Shown here in pieces: positions 44,579 through 57,543 of a stretch of 64,000 bases of DNA (its first letter is position 1; each line of letters starts with the position of its first letter). The position numbers and the translations under genes were made by a program. A model generated the notes under the pieces. The model ran no database searches. It was not told the origin of the DNA and worked only from the letters and a program-made list of their open reading frames with translations. This DNA is from Spongospora subterranea (lineage: Eukaryota > Endomyxa > Phytomyxea > Plasmodiophorida > Plasmodiophoridae): assembly GCA_900404475.1 (NCBI GenBank), contig OUQQ01000006.1, positions 143,134-207,133 on the forward strand. The letters run 5' to 3'.

Positions 44579-45738
44579 ATGATTCCCCACGACGCCGATG
44601 ACGCTCAACCACATGTCGAGGAAGATCGCCTCGCGTTGCGAATGGGATCTTCCGATATATATCGCGTGTCTATTGGTAAAGCAGCAGGTATATCATGTTG
44701 TGGACGGTTCAGAACGATTAACCAGGTTAATGGGTGAATATTCTATGCCTTGTTGAACTTGTCAATTCAAAGTATTCGATAGGATAGGATTTTTCTCGAT
44801 CACGTCAACGACAATTATGTTTTCGGTGTTTTTGATGGGCATGGAGCTTTGGGTGAAAATGCATCCACAATATGTGCAACACTGGCAACACCGTTCATTG
44901 CTAGCGGTTTGCCATTAGCCTCGTCAATTCAGTCCATGAATAACCTTCTTCTCAACATCGCCGAAAATGAGCACCGCCGAGATTCGTCTTGGGCATACGA
45001 TTACGGCACGACCGCTGCCATTGTTCGAATCTCGGGATTGGAAATGGAATACGCCTGGGTTGGCGACTCGAGAATCGCCGTGTTTGAGCAGAATGGCCGT
45101 ACTCATGCATGGGCGTGGCAGTGGTCATCGGACGACCACAATCCAGTGTGTAATGAGATTGAAGCGAACCGATTGGGCCAAGAAGGAGCATTTACTGTGG
45201 AAAACAACGGGATTAGGATATATCCTGGACGCGTTATGTCGGTTGATGTTGCAATCAAGGAGAGACTGACTCTGAATATGAGCCGAGCGCTAGGGCATCG
45301 TATCCTTGGAAAGCATGGCGTTTCATCTATCCCGGATATAATGCGACGAGAGCTTAGTAAAACTCGCTCGGTTTGCATAATTCTATCGCTTCATTTTCCG
45401 GTTTTCATATGCTATTTCAGAGCTGCATAATCTGTGCCAGCGACGGAATTTGGGATATGGTTGACGAGAAAGATATTGCTCAGTTATTGAAAGATCATCT
45501 GTCGGAAGGGGTTGGTTGCAACTTTCGCCTTTCAGATTCGTGAATAGCAATAATTCAACTCATTCTCTTTTTGCAGGCGGAAAACGCTGCGGAAGCCATT
45601 TTGCTTCGTTGCGATCAAGAATGGACCAGTGTTCATTCAGGAGACAACCTCAGGTATTTAAATAATTTCTTGGTAGATTGTGCCGATGTTGCTGATTGCT
45701 CAAATAGTTTGGTAATATTAGTTGTCAATCCACGGTGA
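44579..45738 (+). CDS. PP2C-type serine/threonine phosphatase
   Basis: The ATG at 44579 starts an acidic leader (DADDAQPHVEEDRLALRMG). An intron of about 100 nt joins FLDHVNDNYVFGVFDGHGAL, the metal-binding DGHG motif. Then YDYGTTAAIVRISG, EYAWVGDSRIAVF, WSSDDHNPV, LGHRILGKHGVSSIPD and, over an intron, CIICASDGIWDMVDEKDIAQ. Another two introns give AENAAEAILLRC, GDNLSLVILVVNPR and a stop at 45738. The acid residues that hold the two Mn/Mg ions (VFDGHG, SDG, DN) are all present. It is probably a cytosolic PPM phosphatase; the substrate is unknown. First-intron edges are uncertain. Confidence 0.9.
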
Positions 45739-46189
45739 CCACTTGTTCTTTCTCCATAAATTCACAAGAAATACACTTGTTTAATATATTGCTCCTTCTC
45801 CCTTAATTGCAATTCTTGGAAAATTATTTTGAGAAACTTGCTCAACTAAAGATGTACTTTTCGTGCGGGAGATATCGGCACGCATGTCTGAGACGACAAC
45901 GGGAAGAGAAGAAAAATATTTTTTGATATTTGTCTAAGTACGAATTGTACAGCGATATAAGGAGGTCAGCGATGTGACAGATGATTAAATGTCTTCGCTA
46001 CTTAGGTCAATGTTGTCTCTGTCGTTAGATGCTCAAATAAAAATTCCGAAATCGGTATGAATAGCAACGCGAGCGCATAGTATAGGAAGCAGGCACGAGA
46101 TGATTAATACAGTACTCCTGAATAAACCCAATGCTTCCGGAAATTTTAATTCATAACTGTATTCATGATAATTCTCAACACTAACCCGA
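45739..46189. other. Convergent intergenic region
   Basis: About 450 bp of AT-rich sequence between two 3' ends. Open stretches on the minus strand (46033-46374) are the out-of-frame shadow of the peptidase gene. Nothing else is seen. Confidence 0.5.
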
Positions 46190-47734
46190 TTAATAACGGT
46201 TCCAATAAGTTCGACGCCGAATATAGTTATAATCAGGCATCTCATGAATGGCACCAAAAGCGCTGACGGCCACGTCAGTATCTTGTAAATATTTGACTGC
46301 ACAGTTTCGGATAGCAGCTGTATCGCAATCATCGATTCGGGCAACAATTTCAGAAGGATGGATACGTCGACCATGGCAAAGCACCTGGCGACCTATTTCG
46401 TCAGCTAGAGTTGTCGTTCCATCCAATGAAGTTAAGCAGGCTGCCTTGAGCATATGCCGAGCGATGGAGACTTGATCGTCATCAAGTTCGTATGATAATC
46501 GCGTAATCTCTTCCATAATTTGGTAAACAGCTTCATTCATGAAATGAGGACGAGATTCGACATAAACACCGAACAAACCAGTATCAGTATACTGGGAATT
46601 GAAAGGAGTGATCTTATCAACACATTCAGCTTTGGTTACGCTAGAGATCATTCCAGAATGGGAAAATCTAGCGACGGTTGAAGGGACAGCTTGAGAAGTG
46701 GAGTTGCGGTCCCACTTGCCTAACAGAGTTTGCAAATACAGCAAAGGAATGGAGTCGGGAGAGTTAAATCCAGCTGTAGGATACCCAATGGCAAAATATG
46801 CCTTATTCATGTCATCTTGACGTTCACGAGTGTCGGACCCTGTGAATAGTGCAGGCGCAAGAACAACGGGCTCTGAGGGCGCCTGAGGCAAATTGGCAAA
46901 GTGTTTCTCAGTTAGCGCGACCAACTGTTGATGATCGATTGCCCCTGCACCAACGACTAAAATACGGTCTGCCGTGTAATGTTTGGAAATATAAGCACGG
47001 AGCATGTCGCGGTTGATCGTTTTGGAAATGTTTTTCACCGGACCTAAAATCGTTCTACCGAGAGGCTGATCACGGAATGCGGCTTCGTGAAGCCGATCGA
47101 TGACAACTTCCTCAGGAATTGATTCGACCTTCATAACGAATAAACGGCATGAAAAGCACAATGAAGAATGCACATACCTCCTTCAATTCTCTAAGAATAA
47201 CGTCACGCTCTCTTTCAATAGCGCCTGGGTCCAACACCGAATTCTATGTCATGTTTAGTGTGAAATAAGACAGACGCAAGCTTATTTGAAAACCTGAAGA
47301 ATATCAGACAGTATATCCATAGCTTGTGGAACATCATCTTTAAAAACAGATGCGAAATAGACTGTGTGCTCACGAGATGTATAGGCGTTGAGATGCGCAC
47401 CAATATCTTCAACTTCAGTTTCTAATGCGACTCTGGTACGTTTGGCGGTCCCCTTGAACTTTAAGTGCTCCAAAAAATGTGCCACTCCATTGGTTTCTTC
47501 TGTTTCGTACCGCGAACCAGCGTTGATCCAAATTTGGACAGTTGCGGTTTTACCAGGGAGTGTTTCGGTGGCGACTCTGACCCCATTCTTCGTCACGCTG
47601 ATCTGCGTTGGTGGGTACGACGCGAACAGCGACGCAGGCGAGTTGGAGCGCCATTGGGTCTGGGTCTGGGCCGCCTGGACCGACTTGTATCGCCTGGTCA
47701 GAACGGTGGCAATGCGGCACCTCCTGGAGATCAT
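46190..47734 (-). CDS. Mitochondrial processing peptidase beta subunit
   Basis: The ATG at 47734 opens a basic mitochondrial presequence (ISRRCRIATVLTRRYKS). The zinc site HFLEHLKFKG (H-x-x-E-H) and downstream EVEDIGAHLNAYTSREHTVY are complete, so this is the catalytic subunit rather than a core protein without zinc. Two introns (about 47290-47225 and 47175-47130) lie around IERERDVILRELKE. The rest reads VVIDRLHEAAFRDQPLGRTI, YTADRILVVGAGAIDHQQLV, DMNKAYFAIGYPTAGFNSPD and, near the end, LDGTTTLADEIGRQVLCHGR. It cleaves matrix presequences together with MPP-alpha. Length is normal. In some lineages it doubles as a bc1 complex core subunit. Confidence 0.93.
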
Positions 47735-48896
47735 AACTAACGAGCCGATGTTCCAAAACAGGTGGTTTATCCCTTTGAATGGGGTTTCTCCTCAAACAAT
47801 GGCGGGGAAAGGCCGCGCCTCAGCAAGCCCGTGCGGGGGCGTGACTGCGTTGCTAACCATGTATACACTCACGTTTTCAAACGTTATGTTACGACTGCGC
47901 ACACAATTTTTATTGAAAGTCGCCAACATGACCAGCGTTGGCCGATCACCAAGGAACTGAATGCAGTTTATTAAGGGTTCTGGGGTCTGTGATCCTCAAT
48001 CCTCAGAAATTGCATTGCCCCTGGTACTTGTGCACGTTGCTCCCCGTTCCGTGATTTCTTAATCGAAATATGTATACCCGTGACACAGCACCGTGTGTTG
48101 AGGCCGAACTTCAAACCAGATTAAGTTTTTAGTGCTCGATCGGAGTCAGTTCGGTAGCGAGAAGACGTCCGGTAACAACATCTGCACGAAATCATACGCC
48201 CTGATAAATGACGATTTTTTGTGTAGCGAAAGATCTTTCAGTATCGGTTATGACCATCATGTCCAATTATTGTAGGCATAAAACCGTTTGACCATCCACC
48301 CATACGGCGATCTTTGACAACAGGCCTTTATTTATGACCGTCTTGCATGATCGCTTTGGTAAACTAGCTTTCACTACTATTCGATTTGACAGACAGGCGA
48401 TCTCCTTTGATGGTCGCAATCAGCCGAGCCTAAATTCTCGAAACTTATGAAACGCTGCTACCAAGATGGTCAATTATACATTCCCATAGAATTTCTTGAG
48501 ACAATCATGCATTATCGACTATAATTTCGCCCGAAAGGATTACCGTTGTGAATTCTTGTACTGTAAATGCGGAACGTTGGGAACAAACGCATGGCATGAG
48601 GATCTAGACCGACGACATTTGAATGATTCCCTGACCCTTTATTTAATTTACCAGGATCTTCGGCAACGTCACCGAATCCACAAACTTTTCAACCATAAAC
48701 ATAAAGACTCTCCATATTTGGGCTGAATTGCGAACAATGCAGGCTGCCAACATTACGACTTGAGCGAGCGCTAACAGATTTTTATCATGTTTCTTGCACG
48801 AAGCGCTGCAAGTATTCCGTCCGAAATGGATCGTTAGTAAAACAAAGCAGTAGAGGGTGTCCGGTTAATGATCTGTTTAGTGATAGAGGACTAAAT
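47735..48896. other. Intergenic region, 1.16 kb, no confident gene
   Basis: The largest gap in this half of the window. A plus frame at 48510-48726 (EFLYCKCGTLGTNAWHEDL, DRRHLNDSLTLYLIYQ) preceded by protein-like fragments around 48330-48440 might be a decayed gene. No family or splice pattern supports a call. Confidence 0.4.
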
Positions 48897-50828
48897 TTAC
48901 TCTTTCTTCTTTGACACACCAGATACGACATCGTCAATCCGTAAGAGAAGGGCGGCTGATTCGATGGCCGTCTTTAGAGTCTGCGACTTTACTGCATAAG
49001 TGTCAAACACTCGAGATTGGCTGCAATCGGTGATTTCGCCTTTCACTCCATCAATTCCCCACGATGCACCACCGGGGCCAGCCTTGTCGGTCTCGGCGTG
49101 TTTCGAACGTAATGCTGTCAATAATCGGATAGATTGGCCACCGCAGTTATCGATCAGCGTTCGAGGAATAACTTCAAGTGCTGTGGCGACGGCCCGGTAT
49201 GGCCACTGGTGAATGCCTTCAATCAATTTTGATTTCTTGATCAAGGCTTGCGATAAAGCCATTTCAGCAGCTCCACCACCGGGAACAACACGCGGATCAA
49301 GGACAACGTTTTTCACGACAGCCATCGCGTCAATCAAGTTTCTCTCGATCTCTGACAATATATCCTTTGATGCACCACGTAGAAGGATCGAACATGCTTT
49401 GGGTTGAGAGCAACCAGTCAGGAAGGAAAAGTACTCGTCACCTAAAGATGCAAATCTGTAAGCACTATATTGAGCCCACTTTTACGGAAATACCAATTTT
49501 CTTGACTTGGAATAAACCACACCCAGTGCCAACATCGCTTTCCTTGATCTCTTCTGGACGGTTGACAATCGTGGCGCCAACAGCTCTAGCGATACGATCG
49601 TTATCAGTTTTGCGCACCCGTCGCAGACAGGAAACACCAGCTTTAACAAAGAAATGCTGAGCTAAATCGGAGATTCCTTTCCTACAAAATAATTAAAACG
49701 GAGCACAGAAATATGTAACTTTACAAACTCGGTAATGACGATGTCTGGTTTAACGGCCAGAATCGAGTTGCAAATTTTTTCGATATATTCCTCTTCTAAC
49801 TTGAGTATGGCGTTCCAGTCTTCCTCTCTGGAAATCTCAATATTGGTCTGACTTTCTCCCTTCTTGTATTCCAAGTTTGAATCAAGCAATACTATGCGAG
49901 GGTTGACAATATGACGTCGCATTTTGGGATGCGTGATGTCTTTCGAGAGCATGATACCATCTAACACCATAGAGTCCTCAAGCATACCACCAGGAATTTT
50001 CTCGACCTACAAAAAAACGAAGAGATATGAAACAAAGATCAACCGTCTGATATGTAGAATACCTTCGCATAGCGTTTGATATCAACATTTTTCTTGCCAT
50101 CGGGACGGACGTCGACAATGCGGTTGATTGATGTTAATGCCAAGTTGCAGATCATATCTCCATACCGGGACACAAATTTAGTCCCTAAGCAAAATCATTT
50201 ATCAATAAGGACGAAGTTACGATGTTGCACAATAACAATAGTACCGATTGTGCTTCGAACAACATCGAGCATTGCTTCGCGGTCTGATAAGTCGATAGTA
50301 ATTGCAATGTCTGATAAAGCTTCAAGAGCATCTTGGAGGGCATTTCGATAGGCACCAACTAATACAGTCGGATGCATATTCTGCTCAAGGAATGGTTCGG
50401 CCACCGACAACATTTCACCAGCCAGAATTATGACCGATGTTGTTCCGTCACCAACCTCCTAAATTCCTTTAAAGTTAGCATAAAAACAAGGTAGATGAAG
50501 TGTTTGTGCACCTCATCCTGGGTCCTGGATAGCTCAATCATTGATTTTGCTGCTGGATGTGAGACATCAATTTCACGGAGGATGGAATTGCCGTCATTCG
50601 TCAAAACAATTCCCCCCATTGGGTCAAGGATCATCTTCAACATCGACTGCGGCCCCAATGTCGTGCGAATGATGTCGGCAACTGCTTTCGCGGCTGACAC
50701 GTTGGCCAACTGCGCATCACGCCCTGTCGACCTAGTCGCATTTTGATCTGCACCAACATCAGACGATCCCGATCACATCGACAAAGGGAGCTGAACGTAC
50801 TCAGGACAATAACCGGAGCTTGACGCAT
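48897..50828 (-). CDS. CCT3: Chaperonin CCT subunit gamma (TCP-1 gamma)
   Basis: The ATG at 50828 gives MRQAPVIVL. An intron of about 50 nt joins NQNATRSTGRDAQLANVSAA. Then DIIRTTLGPQSMLKMILD, GGIVLTNDGNSILREIDVSH, the ATP-site GDGTTSVI rebuilt across an intron at about 50505-50462, MVLDGIMLSKDITHPKMRRH, NPRIVLLDSNLEYKKGESQT, VVPGGGAAEMALSQALIKKS, QWPYRAVATALEVIPRTLID and SWGIDGVKGEITD. The end is AIESAALLLRIDDVVSG plus SKKKE. Position-specific features (THPKMRR, WGIDG, RIDDVVSG) mark the gamma subunit. It forms part of the cytosolic eight-membered ring that folds actin and tubulin. At least six introns of about 40-60 nt. Confidence 0.94.
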
Positions 50829-51304
50829 TTGATAATGATTGTGGAGCGATTAACGGTAGTGGGTGATGAGAGAGGAGATGTGACGTTACGTGGTTGTTGT
50901 ATCACACACGGTCGTGTATTGTGTTGTGTGTGTTAGACCGGAGCGGACCTCCCTGCCATAGCAGCTCTTCATGAACCCCCCTCCCTCATATACACCACCG
51001 CACTTGTTACAACTCCGCGCGCGGTCTTGAAGGACACACACAGAGACACAGGAGACACTAAACGTACTGTACACTGTACACAACTATAAGTGTGCTGCAA
51101 CTGTGGTGTAACTCCAACTCAGGAGGGCCCGGCCAGCTGACAAGCAGCGCAACCCGCACGACTGGAGACGACCAAACACCCTGGCAACGATATTTGGATA
51201 AAACGATGGCAAAGTAATTGTGTGCATTCGATGCATTCACGTTAACTGAGAGAAGACGGCCAGCTCTTTGGAAGAAAACGTTTTTTTTTGGGGTTTTCTT
51301 CGTA
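50829..51304. promoter_or_regulatory. Divergent promoter with TG/CA tracts, CCT3 / PH-like gene
   Basis: About 475 bp between divergent starts. TG-rich sequence at 50885-50940, CA-rich at 51035-51060 and a GTACTGTACACTGTACAC palindromic core at 51064-51081. Similar motifs occur before NF-YC, MPI and the DH-PH-FYVE gene. Function as promoter elements is inference. Confidence 0.4.
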
Positions 51305-52740
51305 ATGGAGATACGAAGTGAGGTCGCAGCGGCACAGCAATTGGACATCGTCAACGATGGTGTGTTGGGGTCGTTAACAGACCACCTGGCTTTGCGACGT
51401 AATTCAACACTGCAACGGCTATTGTCGTCGAGCGATTATGAATGTGAGGAATTGTTGTACAGCGCTCGAGGGTTTATATTACAGCCAATGTACTGGCAAC
51501 AACCTGAACCGGAACAACCGAAAGAGCCGATCACTCTTTGCATCACCAACTACCGATTATTGTTGTTCCCACCCCTGATTGGCAACTGTCTTATCTGCAA
51601 TCCGCTGGACCAGTTTCCGTTGGAGGATATCTTGTTCGTTTCCCTACCCTTCAACACCGCTCCATCGCAGTCGTCCGATGTGGATTTCGCCTTGAGGACC
51701 GATGATTGCGCGATCCATTTCACCTCAATGACAACACTTTGGTTGAAGGTTGACGACGGCGGTCGCTCCGAATTCGTGAATTCATTATCGCAAACGGCTC
51801 ATCAGTTGATCAACCAATTTATCTCTCTCGAACACACCGAATACGCCGACCTGATCCAGCAGCTACGAACGGGCCAGTTGCACACAATGCTCACCCAGGC
51901 CAAGATTGCCAGATGGATCCAACAGCCGCTCATTCTCACCGGCACATTACTGTTCCAGGCGTTGCCGTTCAGTGAATGGTCCAGCCAGCCGACCATCATC
52001 GACGTCACCAAATTCCTCCCGCTTTTCCTGTCGATATCGCGCCACAGTCTGGACGTGTTTCGATCCGAGCAGCATATGAACATTTACAGGTGTCGCCTCC
52101 CACACCCCGTTATTAGCGCACCGTCCTATAATACCTGCTCAGGAACAACATCTCGGCGTTATCGTCGGATATGGCATCCGTCAAGGAAATCGACATTGAC
52201 CGCTGTGAGATGTCAACATTCCGATTGGAATACGATGAAACAAATCGAGACGGAATTCAGGTTCGACGGCCGAGTAGTGTCAAAAATGCCGCTTGACGTA
52301 ATTCTGGTTCAGATCCGTTGCCCTGATCAAGAGCTGTACTTCATCATGCCGACCGATGACGATGGCGATCCGGCCCGGACGATAAACGAGTGGTAGATTG
52401 AAAAATGCATTCTGATTCAGGGAATGGGTCTGAAACAGTGAGGGCTAGGATGACCGCCATCAAAGATCGCGATCTGAAGTTCATCAAGAAGATGTCGGAT
52501 CAGGTCATGAGCAGGAAGTCGTCGTCAGTGGGCCCCGCTGTCGGACCGATCGAAGTGTTGACCCCAATGCGATCTGTCCCCGAATCTCCGTATGCATTCA
52601 AGGGGAAAGACCTGTATGCGTCGTCTTCGTACCTACTCACGTCGTTGACGTTTGTTCCCGACAGGATCTCAGAGTTTGACAAAAAGTACGGCGATCTAAC
52701 TGATATATCGCTCAAATCTGCCGATAATCACAAGGAATGA
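51305..52740 (+). CDS. Unidentified protein with PH/GRAM-like ends
   Basis: The ATG at 51305 starts MEIRSEVAAAQQLD. Residues about 65-110 (FILQPMYWQQPE, ITLCITNYRLLLFPP, FPLEDILFVSLPF) look like a PH/GRAM beta-sandwich. A helical middle (SEFVNSLSQTAHQLINQF) follows, then a second sandwich-like part (EFRFDGRVVSKMPLDVILVQ). A 60-nt intron ending at 52448 joins RTINEW to MTAIKDRDLKFIKKMSDQV, giving the terminal PH-type helix with Trp. The tail is Ser/Pro-rich. It is probably a membrane-associated adaptor. I cannot name a family, and the domain call rests on pattern only. Confidence 0.65.
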
Positions 52741-52842
52741 CATTCCTTAGGTCATTACACAAATATGATATTTATTCATCTGTCTCGATAACCTTCTTGG
52801 CTTTACGTTGAACTCGCTTGAAGAACGGCCAGGAGACTGGTT
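52741..52842. other. Convergent 3' spacer, 102 bp
   Basis: AT-rich spacer between convergent stop codons. It contains no gene. Confidence 0.5.
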
Positions 52843-54459
52843 TTACTCCGAGAATAAAGGGCTGGAACTAAGGTCTTCTTTGAGCTTCGACAGGACCACC
52901 CGCGAATACGTGAACTTCCCCGTCAGCGCGTCCATATTCCGATTGGGGATGGCGCTGGTTGTCGGGCGGCAGCATTCTCGGCAGAGTTCCTGGGAGCTGC
53001 ACGCCCTGCACACAACATGACCGCAGGGCACACAGGTCATGGCGTCGTTGAACAGCTTCATGCACACGAGGCAGGTGAACGACCCTTCCATCGTCTCTTG
53101 GGCGTTCAGCAGTTTGGCGACGGCGGCTCGAACTTCGCATTCAGTGGCACACAATCGTGCCACACGATCTGCCGACGATTTTTCCTTGATTCGATGGCCT
53201 TCGATCACTGTATTGAGCTGATGGATTTTTGACCTTTCGATTTCGATCTCCTGGTCAAGGTTGACCCGATCTTGTAGTGTTTGCTGCTTCATATACGAAA
53301 TAACGTTCCCTAGTTGCGCAACACGGTTTTCCAGGTCAACGCATTTGGCATTGCCTTCTAACAGCTCAACATTGTGCGATTGACAGCAACGCAGTTCCAG
53401 GATTGTGTCCTGGAGCTGGGTCCGAAGTTCATCATGCTTTTCGTGCCAGACATGCTCACCATTCATGAACGTTGTCACCTGTATCTGGGCGTTTTCGAAA
53501 TCATCCTTTAGGCAGCGGTAGTTGACCTCAAGCTCGCGCAGATCTGTGATCCTCCTGGCGAGCTCTTCGCGATGGCCGTTGATTTCGTCGTCCATCCGGT
53601 TCCTGACCTGATCCAGCTCTGTTTTCGCCTGGTCGGACTCCTCCCTTAATTTCGCCACGACGACCGCATTCGCCTGCGTCTGCAGTTGGAGATCCGCTTT
53701 CAAGGCGGCCATCTGCTGTCGATATTCCAAGGAATCCCTGGTCGTGTTGACCTGCAGTTCCTGATTCTCTAATTCCAACCGGCCGATCCTCTCCTGCATG
53801 CCCTCAGTAAATTGCCGGTCGTTGCTCTCTCTGGCCGCCTCCATCTCCACGATCCGCTTGCGAATATCGCTCAGCTCCTGGGACAGCCCGTTTCGTTCCT
53901 GTTGAAGCCTTTCGATCGTTTGCGTCGAATCCATGTACTGTTTACAGGCGTCCGAGTTCTGGATATTCCGCCTGTGAACGACCTCATTCAAGGTCGCGAT
54001 CTCGGTATTCTGAGCAACAATCAAGGCGTCTTTCTCAGCGCAGCGATTGACGATGGCTGCATACGCCTCGCGTTTAGCCGCGACCTCCTGCCTCAACGTT
54101 TCGTTCAGCGTCGCCAACGAATCCTTCTCGCACCGGACCTTGACGAGTTCCTGTTGCTGCTCCTCGACCGTATTCTTCAGCAGTTCAGCGTGTTCCCGAT
54201 CGGCCCGACATATTCTCTCCAGGTCCTCGAATTTACTGCAGATCATCCTGGTCGTGGTTCGACGTTGCGCGAACTCGCTCCGCTGCTGCGTCATTCGCTC
54301 CTGAATCAGCTCGATCACCTGTTTGTCCACATCCGAGAGGGATTTCATTCGCTCGAACTTGTCGCGAATGGCCTCCATCCCGTCGTCCGGACAGGGGTTC
54401 CCGGGGACATTTCCCAGAGCAATTATTCGCTTGAGTTCCTTAGCGGCCCCTTTAGACAT
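52843..54459 (-). CDS. Coiled-coil RING-finger protein (probable E3 ubiquitin ligase)
   Basis: Single exon, 538 residues from the ATG at 54459. Residues about 30-430 are nearly continuous coiled coil (KFERMKSLSDVDKQVIELIQ, LVKVRCEKDSLATLNETLRQ, RIGRLELENQELQ). A C3HC4-type RING sits near the C-terminus: CLVCMKLFNDAMTCVPCGHV, VCRACSSQELCRECCRP. All eight ligands can be assigned. About 35 residues follow. The layout (long coiled coil plus C-terminal RING) recalls Bre1, but the RING sequence is not clearly Bre1, and that assignment is only one option. No introns in 1.6 kb. Confidence 0.88.
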   Translation of the reverse strand: MSKGAAKELKRIIALGNVPGNPCPDDGMEAIRDKFERMKSLSDVDKQVIELIQERMTQQRSEFAQRRTTTRMICSKFEDLERICRADREHAELLKNTVEEQQQELVKVRCEKDSLATLNETLRQEVAAKREAYAAIVNRCAEKDALIVAQNTEIATLNEVVHRRNIQNSDACKQYMDSTQTIERLQQERNGLSQELSDIRKRIVEMEAARESNDRQFTEGMQERIGRLELENQELQVNTTRDSLEYRQQMAALKADLQLQTQANAVVVAKLREESDQAKTELDQVRNRMDDEINGHREELARRITDLRELEVNYRCLKDDFENAQIQVTTFMNGEHVWHEKHDELRTQLQDTILELRCCQSHNVELLEGNAKCVDLENRVAQLGNVISYMKQQTLQDRVNLDQEIEIERSKIHQLNTVIEGHRIKEKSSADRVARLCATECEVRAAVAKLLNAQETMEGSFTCLVCMKLFNDAMTCVPCGHVVCRACSSQELCRECCRPTTSAIPNRNMDALTGKFTYSRVVLSKLKEDLSSSPLFSE

Positions 54460-55288
54460 AATACCATTGGATCAACGGTGTACCCGACAGAATTGTCTGC
54501 CCAACAAACGCCCAATAACGTGTCTATCCAGCTGGTCGTTGCTCGTTGCGTCTGAACCGGATTAGTTCGACGACAACTGCTGGTGTTGAACGAAGGGTGA
54601 GCCCAAATGGCGATGCGATTATTGCAGACGTTGACGTCGGATGGATCTTAGGTAGCTTGTTGGCAGTTAATGACTTTTTGAGGGCGGGACTCCATTGTTT
54701 GTTTCTACGTTGTCATGAGTCAATTGGCGCGGATTGCAATGGGAACCGCTCGAGCTGAGGCCTTCGTGCAAGATGATATTCGCAGAGTTGCCAACGTTTC
54801 GACAGATACCTATTGACGCCGCCCAACAGGCTCAGAAACGACTTTCTGCTGGTTGCACCATTGATCGCAATGCACTCCACTGTTTGCCACGCTTTCGATC
54901 GTCATTACTCAAACCAACGGTCCAATACAAAATTACCAACTCTGCGACTAGACACCGCCGATTTGCCCTGTTTTGTGCTACTGTAGTTGGTCAAATTTGC
55001 GAAAAAAAAATAGTGATGAATGAACAGTAAATAGGAGGAGTGTTTGTTCAAGATAATCTCTGATGTGCATGGAAAGCCTGATTAGCGAAATACACTGGGA
55101 TTGCCATCTGTATTCTGTAATAAAAGGAGGACTCCAGTACGCAATGTGACATGACTGACTAGGCTGCGCTAGAATGTGATGACTGTTGAAGGCCGGTAAC
55201 ACCAACAGGTACCAACTGCTGTTTGACCCTGTACCACTGGTACGGCACGGGTAAAACACAGTCAGGTCAAGAGTAGCGCCATCCCATC
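54460..55288. other. Intergenic region, 830 bp
   Basis: No confident gene. A plus frame from ATG 54715 reads MSQLARIAMGTARAEAFVQD for 33 codons, and an overlapping frame (54770-54960) reads LPTFRQIPIDAAQQAQKRLS. They could be two exons of a small gene, but no splice joins them convincingly. Confidence 0.35.
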
Positions 55289-56267
55289 ATGGATATCGAT
55301 GAAGACGATGATGATAGCGCCTCGTCCGGTTCTTCCGAACATGGGGGTGTGGTCACATCCATGGGAATCACACCTCACCAGTGGACCGATCGCCTGAATC
55401 GGGTCGAAATTCGTAAACGGTGCGTCGCACCGCCAACGCTTTGATGCCATGCGTTCCGAATAGAAATGCATTAGGTCGATGGATCGACTTGTCATGAACT
55501 TTCTCGTTGTGGAAGGACACTATACCGTTGCCGAACGGTTTCAGAAAGAGAGTGGCATATCAAGTACGTCCTATCCCTATTCACCTGAATGAACCGATGA
55601 CATCGTTGATCAACTAGTGGACATGAACATCTTAAAGTCCATGACGGATCGCGTTGAAATCGCATCGTTAATCAAGCAAGGAGCAATATCACAGGCCATT
55701 AACCGTATCAACGAGTTCGATTGCGAAATTCTTGATCGCGATGAGGCGCTATGTTTTCGCCTCAAAGGCCAGCAGTTGATTGAACTAATCCGATCTGGGG
55801 ATTTGCAAGCCGCGCTGTTGTTCGCCCAACAGGTTTTTGTGATTCTCGCATTTTTCGAATCGCGACTGCTGAAAACTCCTTCGCACAGAATTTAGCGTTA
55901 AGAGCTTTAGAAAATGCCGAATTTCTCGCAGAAATCGAACAACTTATGTCGCTGTTGGCTTTCGAAGATCTGGATAATTGTCCACTATCCTACTTAGTGG
56001 ACCAGAAGCATCGAAACGAACTTGCATCTTCGGCGAACATTGCCATTCTTGGCCACATCGGTCAAGAGAAAGGTTTGAATCTGATTTAGAAATAACGCTC
56101 CGCTCTGTTTCCAAAACTGTCCTTTTTCAGATCCAAAACTGTTAGATTTGTTGCGACGCTTAATTTGGACGGAAGAACGTCTAGACAAGCTGGTTGGATT
56201 TCCGACATATTCAGAGGGGGCAGCGATGCCTGAGCCGACAACTGATCGCATGGAGCAAGACCTGTAA
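55289..56267 (+). CDS. GID8/TWA1-like LisH-CTLH protein (GID/CTLH ubiquitin ligase subunit)
   Basis: Five exons. The acidic N-terminus (DIDEDDDDSASSG) leads via an intron (about 55414-55471) to the LisH motif DRLVMNFLVVEGHYTVAERF, QKESGIS. A short intron leads to the CTLH domain: LKSMTDRVEIASLIKQGAIS, QAINRINEFDCEILD, FRLKGQQLIELIRSGDLQAA. The CRA part is ALENAEFLAEIEQLMSLLAF, with LLRRLIWTEERLD at the end. Size (about 240) matches GID8. In yeast and animals this subunit is the scaffold of the GID/CTLH E3 ligase that degrades gluconeogenic enzymes and other targets. Stop at 56267. Confidence 0.9.
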
Positions 56268-56568
56268 TGTTTTATAGATCCCTTTCAGATTCATCTCAAA
56301 TCATCGCTGGTATTCTGGAGGTTGGAGGACTGAAGTCCGGCCCAGCACGATAAGTGGATTCTATTTTTAAGATATAAACTCATATTTAGCAATCATCTGG
56401 ATCTCAATCAGCGAACGACGTATCGTCAATTCATAACTCGTCGTTGCGAAGTCCGTTGAGCCTGTTATGTTCGTTCCGACCTGGCGCTTTTTGGACATGA
56501 TCCCCGTAGTCCGTGTCGGATCAACCAACCCGGCGGCCGTTTTTGGCCATATCTGCTGACTGAGGCGA
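56268..56568. other. Spacer / possible 5' exon of the tRNA-binding gene
   Basis: About 300 bp. An ATG near 56467 opens 30 codons (FVPTWRFLDMIPVVRVG) before a stop. It may be a 5' exon of the next gene or chance. Confidence 0.35.

Positions 56569-57543
<975 letters not shown>

Noticed and set aside
46033..46374. 113-codon minus frame beyond the peptidase stop
   Set aside because: It overlaps the MPP-beta gene in another frame and has no supporting motif.
47388..47960. 190-codon plus frame opposite the MPP-beta N-terminus
   Set aside because: Shadow of a real gene; the minus frame has presequence and the zinc motif.
53812..54555. 247-codon plus-strand frame opposite the RING gene
   Set aside because: It is the shadow of a coiled-coil coding sequence; its translation has no family-like features while the minus frame has a RING finger.
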